DNA from: CAYREV01 sp964423345 | GTDB lineage: Bacteria > Bacteroidota > Rhodothermia > Balneolales > Balneolaceae | Length of the DNA stretch: 7,201 nucleotides | NCBI GenBank assembly: GCA_964423345.1 | Contig: CAYREV010000060.1 | Coordinates: forward strand, 1 to 7,201 | Reading direction: 5' to 3' | In this document: piece after piece, positions 6,754-7,201 of the stretch | How positions within the stretch are numbered: position 1 is the first letter of the stretch | Layout of the letters: each line of letters begins with the position of its first letter | Position numbers and translations under genes: made by a program | Notes under the pieces: generated by a model | What the model saw: the letters and a program-made list of their open reading frames with translations, nothing else | The model's database searches: none | Told to the model about the DNA's origin: nothing

Positions 6754-6924
6754 GGAGGTGTCCGTTCGCCGTCGGGAACGCCGGCCGCAGTCGAGGGGAA
6801 CGACCCGTCCGCCGACCGGCCGCCGGAGCCGGATTCGGACCCCGGGGCTCGGGAGTACGAGTCGTCGTCCGACCCGGCGGGGAACCGACGAACACAAACG
6901 AGACGGACGGCTACCGGAGACAAG
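6754..6924 (+). other. Spacer between HTR-like gene and beta-CASP nuclease gene
   Basis: This 171-base stretch has no convincing TATA box or poly-T terminator. The sequence right after the stop, GGAGGTG at 6754-6760, is identical to a strong Shine-Dalgarno but has no suitable start codon behind it. Read in the frame of the upstream gene, the spacer has no stop and gives an acidic, Pro/Ser-rich peptide running in frame into the downstream ATG. It may be a former C-terminal tail cut off by the TAG; this is an inference only. Confidence 0.4.
6916..6919 (+). promoter_or_regulatory. Weak ribosome-binding site for the beta-CASP nuclease
   Basis: GGAG lies five bases before ATG 6925, a usual Shine-Dalgarno spacing, and supports this start together with the family-typical N-terminus MNVRFLGGAREVGRSA. 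Confidence 0.45.
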
Positions 6925-7201
6925 ATGAACGTCCGGTTTCTCGGTGGTGCGCGCGAGGTCGGCCGGAGCGCCGTTCTCGTGAACGACTCCCTGCTCCTCG
7001 ATTTCGGGATGAAGACGGGGAATCCGCCGGCGTTCCCGCTCGACTCTCGAAACCTCGACCCCGACGCCATCGTGGTCTCACACGGCCACCTCGACCACGC
7101 CGGGACGGTCCCGGCACTCCTCTCCGGCAGCGCCCGACCGCCGGTCCACTGGACGCCGCCGACGTACGAACTCGCGCTCACGCTCGCCCGCGACACGCTG
7201 A
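6925..7201 (+). CDS. Metallo-beta-lactamase/beta-CASP ribonuclease, mRNA 3'-end-processing type (3' partial)
   Basis: The first 92 codons are visible before the window ends. The protein opens directly with the metallo-beta-lactamase fold (MNVRFLGGAREVGRSAVLV, then LLLDFGM) and carries the zinc-binding motif HGHLDH at residues 53-58 (His53, His55, Asp57, His58). The following GTVPALL and PPVHWTPPT are typical of archaeal beta-CASP nucleases related to CPSF73/Ysh1, usually about 400 residues or more. There is no N-terminal KH domain, so it is closer to the aCPSF2-like group than to KH-bearing aCPSF1. The expected role is zinc-dependent endo- or exonucleolytic RNA cleavage in the cytoplasm; the beta-CASP part lies off the window. 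It has no evident functional link with the signalling genes upstream. Confidence 0.9.
   Translation, partial: MNVRFLGGAREVGRSAVLVNDSLLLDFGMKTGNPPAFPLDSRNLDPDAIVVSHGHLDHAGTVPALLSGSARPPVHWTPPTYELALTLARDTL

Noticed and set aside
6754..6760. Strong Shine-Dalgarno-like GGAGGTG directly after a stop codon
   Set aside because: No usable start codon follows at a normal distance, so it is probably chance or part of a former coding tail.
6816..6832. GC-rich hairpin CCGGC-loop-GCCGG as a terminator
   Set aside because: Only five base pairs, no T-tract behind it, and such hairpins are expected often at this GC content; archaeal termination relies mainly on T-rich runs.
6758..6928. A 56-codon GTG-started frame after the HTR-like gene, overlapping the next ATG as ATGA
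   Set aside because: Its product is very rich in Arg and has no acidic bias, unlike every real protein here. The GTG lies within the Shine-Dalgarno-like GGAGGTG itself, so no proper ribosome-binding site precedes it.

Overview
The window looks like a draft-assembled piece of a haloarchaeal (class Halobacteria) chromosome. The DNA is GC-rich with mostly G/C-ending codons. The encoded proteins are strongly acidic, and they include families known mainly from haloarchaea: multi-PAS/GAF sensors, a HalX response regulator and an HTR-like/DUF7504 RecA-fold protein. Two runs of exactly 100 N (2420-2519 and 6038-6137) are scaffold gaps and hide gene ends.

Layout. (1) 1-2419, minus strand: 806 codons of one continuous acidic reading frame. 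It encodes a sensor with five visible PAS domains and one GAF domain, and it is open at both ends (C-terminus off the left edge, N-terminus in the first gap). (2) 2520-2583: a short, relatively AT-rich regulatory stretch with a small inverted repeat and a TATA-like element. (3) 2584-5322, plus strand: a complete membrane-anchored hybrid-input histidine kinase, with 3-4 TM helices, PAS, GAF, PAS, GAF, HisKA and HATPase_c. (4) 5323-5435: a spacer with a TATA-like box flanked by an imperfect direct repeat. (5) 5436 into the second gap: a receiver-HalX response regulator, C-terminus hidden. (6) from the second gap to 6753: a RecA/KaiC-like HTR-family protein with an imperfect Walker A motif, N-terminus hidden. 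(7) 6925 to the right edge: the N-terminus of a metallo-beta-lactamase/beta-CASP ribonuclease of the mRNA 3'-end-processing type.

How they may work together. The kinase, HalX regulator and HTR-like protein lie in the same orientation and read naturally as a phosphorelay: two-arm input (membrane plus cytosolic PAS/GAF), a receiver without a DNA-binding domain, and a RecA-fold protein as possible output partner. The divergent multi-PAS sensor may feed the same regulator. The beta-CASP nuclease looks like an unrelated housekeeping gene downstream. The families are all known. The less ordinary points are the receiver-HalX/RecA-fold pairing, an acidic in-frame extension beyond the stop codon of the RecA-fold gene, a PAS-pair duplication in the left sensor, and the repeat around the regulator's putative promoter.
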